From positions 124,001 to 188,000 of the forward strand of contig JACKJF010000004.1 in assembly GCA_020638095.1 (NCBI GenBank): 64,000 nucleotides of DNA. Direction: 5' to 3'. Both the position numbers and the translations under genes were made by a program. Position 1 is the first letter of the stretch. Each line of letters opens with the position of its first letter. Below are positions 63,263 through 64,000 of this stretch, piece after piece. The stretch is from Hyphomicrobiaceae bacterium (GTDB taxonomy: Bacteria > Pseudomonadota > Alphaproteobacteria > Rhizobiales > Devosiaceae). The notes below the pieces were generated by a model, which saw nothing but the letters and a program-made list of their open reading frames with translations, was not told the DNA's origin and searched no databases.

Positions 63263-63816
63263 GTCGGCACAAGCATCGTCCCGGCGATCTCGGTCTGCTC
63301 ATCCCGGTCGATGTGATCACGCATGCGAGCCGCACCCTGGATTTCGAGGCCGACAAGGACCAGTTGGTCTGGCTGACCGGCACCATGCACGTGTCCGAAA
63401 TCCGGAAAGTTGCCGCGCAATTCAGTCTCGTCCGCGAAGCCGAAGGCGTGCATGTTACAGGAACGCTCACGGCAACCGTCGTGCAGCCTTGCATTGTTAC
63501 GCTTGAACCGGTGACCCAGCAGATCGACGTGCCGCTCGACCGGCGCTATCTGCCCGAACGGATGCGCGTGCCTGACCCGGGCCCTGCAAGCGAAACGCAC
63601 GTCGATCTCGATTCGGAAGACCTGCCGGACTATTTCGTTGGCGGAGATGTCGACCTGGCGCCGCTTGTCATCGATACGCTCGGCATGGAAATCGACCTCT
63701 ACCCGCGCGCGCCCGGCGCCGAATTGCCCGAAACCCGGGAAAACGCACCGAGTGAAAGTACCAGTCCGTTTGCCGCGCTCGCTGCACGGTTCTCCAAGCC
63801 CGCCGACGACAATTGA
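63259..63816 (+). CDS. DUF177 (YceD-like) protein
   Basis: 185-residue protein of the YceD/DUF177 family. The conserved Cys region VVQPCIVTLEPVTQQID and ESD-type acidic segment DLDSEDLPDYFVGGDVDLAPLVIDTL are present. In many bacteria it adjoins rpmF and plsX, and it is linked to rRNA/ribosome biogenesis. Here rpmF is absent and plsX follows after 95 bp. It starts within the UQCC-like stop codon. Confidence 0.86.
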   Translation: MSRHKHRPGDLGLLIPVDVITHASRTLDFEADKDQLVWLTGTMHVSEIRKVAAQFSLVREAEGVHVTGTLTATVVQPCIVTLEPVTQQIDVPLDRRYLPERMRVPDPGPASETHVDLDSEDLPDYFVGGDVDLAPLVIDTLGMEIDLYPRAPGAELPETRENAPSESTSPFAALAARFSKPADDN

Positions 63817-63911
63817 ATGGAGCAACAAAGCCCATTCACGTGGCGCCCACTTGCGCATCACCTGCCGAAGACTAAATTGGCCGCCATGTCTGCGGGGCTT
63901 GCAAGCGGCGA

Positions 63912-64000
63912 ATGAGCGACACCGTCACCATCTCAATTGACGCCATGGGCGGCGACAACGGCCCGCGCATCGTCTTTCACGGTGCGCGGCTGGCTCTGCG
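63912..64000 (+). CDS. plsX: Phosphate acyltransferase PlsX, N-terminal fragment
   Basis: The last 89 bases encode MSDTVTISIDAMGGDNGPRI and ten further residues before the window ends. The ISIDAMGGDNGP motif is diagnostic of PlsX, which makes acyl-phosphate for phospholipid synthesis. Position after DUF177 is the usual one. ATG 63912 follows a short AAGCGGCGA site. Confidence 0.9.
   Translation, partial: MSDTVTISIDAMGGDNGPRIVFHGARLAL

Noticed and set aside
1..64000. CRISPR arrays, prophage, insertion sequences, tRNA or rRNA genes
   Set aside because: No direct-repeat/spacer pattern, transposase, integrase or cloverleaf-like intergenic sequence was recognised; a tRNAscan-SE and ISfinder search would settle it.

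Overview
The window is a chromosomal segment of an alphaproteobacterium, most likely a Hyphomicrobiales (Rhizobiales) member close to Devosia/Pelagibacterium. The evidence is high GC, the rhizobial order dapA-smpB-...-rpoZ-rsh-pyrE-acpS-lepB-rnc-era-recO-parC, the LdtR/LdtP pair upstream of glyA, an Asp/Glu leucyltransferase (bpt), and a porin whose N-terminus resembles Devosia porins. The family-level placement is inference. No prophage, insertion sequence, CRISPR array, rRNA or tRNA was recognised. Most genes are ordinary core or catabolic genes.

Left part, 1-31 kb (accessory metabolism). A di-heme peroxidase-like protein runs off the left edge. Next is a carbohydrate block: a ROK repressor divergent from a xylose/fructose-type ABC importer (xylF, xylH and a single-domain ATPase), a glucose-dehydrogenase-like SDR, a cytosolic GH15 glucoamylase and a TIM-barrel sugar isomerase. 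After an aminotransferase and a GH114-like hydrolase with an RTX tail comes a putrescine block. It has two divergent PuuA-like glutamine-synthetase relatives, a GATase hydrolase, a SpuC-like aminotransferase and a PuuB-like oxidase. Then follow glpD, a triple-PAS GGDEF-EAL protein, a cytochrome c, SDRs and a TetR-HlyD-ABC efflux operon controlled by a perfect 22-bp palindrome next to the TetR start.

Middle, 30-37.6 kb (envelope). There is a strongly expressed-looking porin with twin inverted repeats in its leader and a strong terminator. It is followed by a three-gene envelope cluster: an OmpA-family protein with three internal repeats, a 38-residue membrane peptide, and a membrane-anchored Ala/Pro/Lys-rich protein ending in a helix-hairpin-helix domain. 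An alpha/beta-hydrolase-fold protein that has lost its catalytic Ser and His, and a soluble lytic transglycosylase, complete this part.

Right part, 37.8-64 kb (core genes). The dapA-to-parC block is compact and collinear, with many ATGA or TGATG overlaps. Convergent to parC is a leftward run: hemB, RDD protein, SLC13/TrkA_C transporter, bpt and a membrane-anchored EEP phosphoesterase. A rightward run follows: a small membrane protein, ldtR, ldtP, a small conserved protein, glyA, nrdR, nusB and an MFS transporter. After a leftward bamE come a CBP3/UQCC-like protein, DUF177 and the start of plsX. Upstream of glyA lies a good match to the pfl/ZTP riboswitch, followed by a possible 38-codon leader ORF whose stop overlaps the glyA start.
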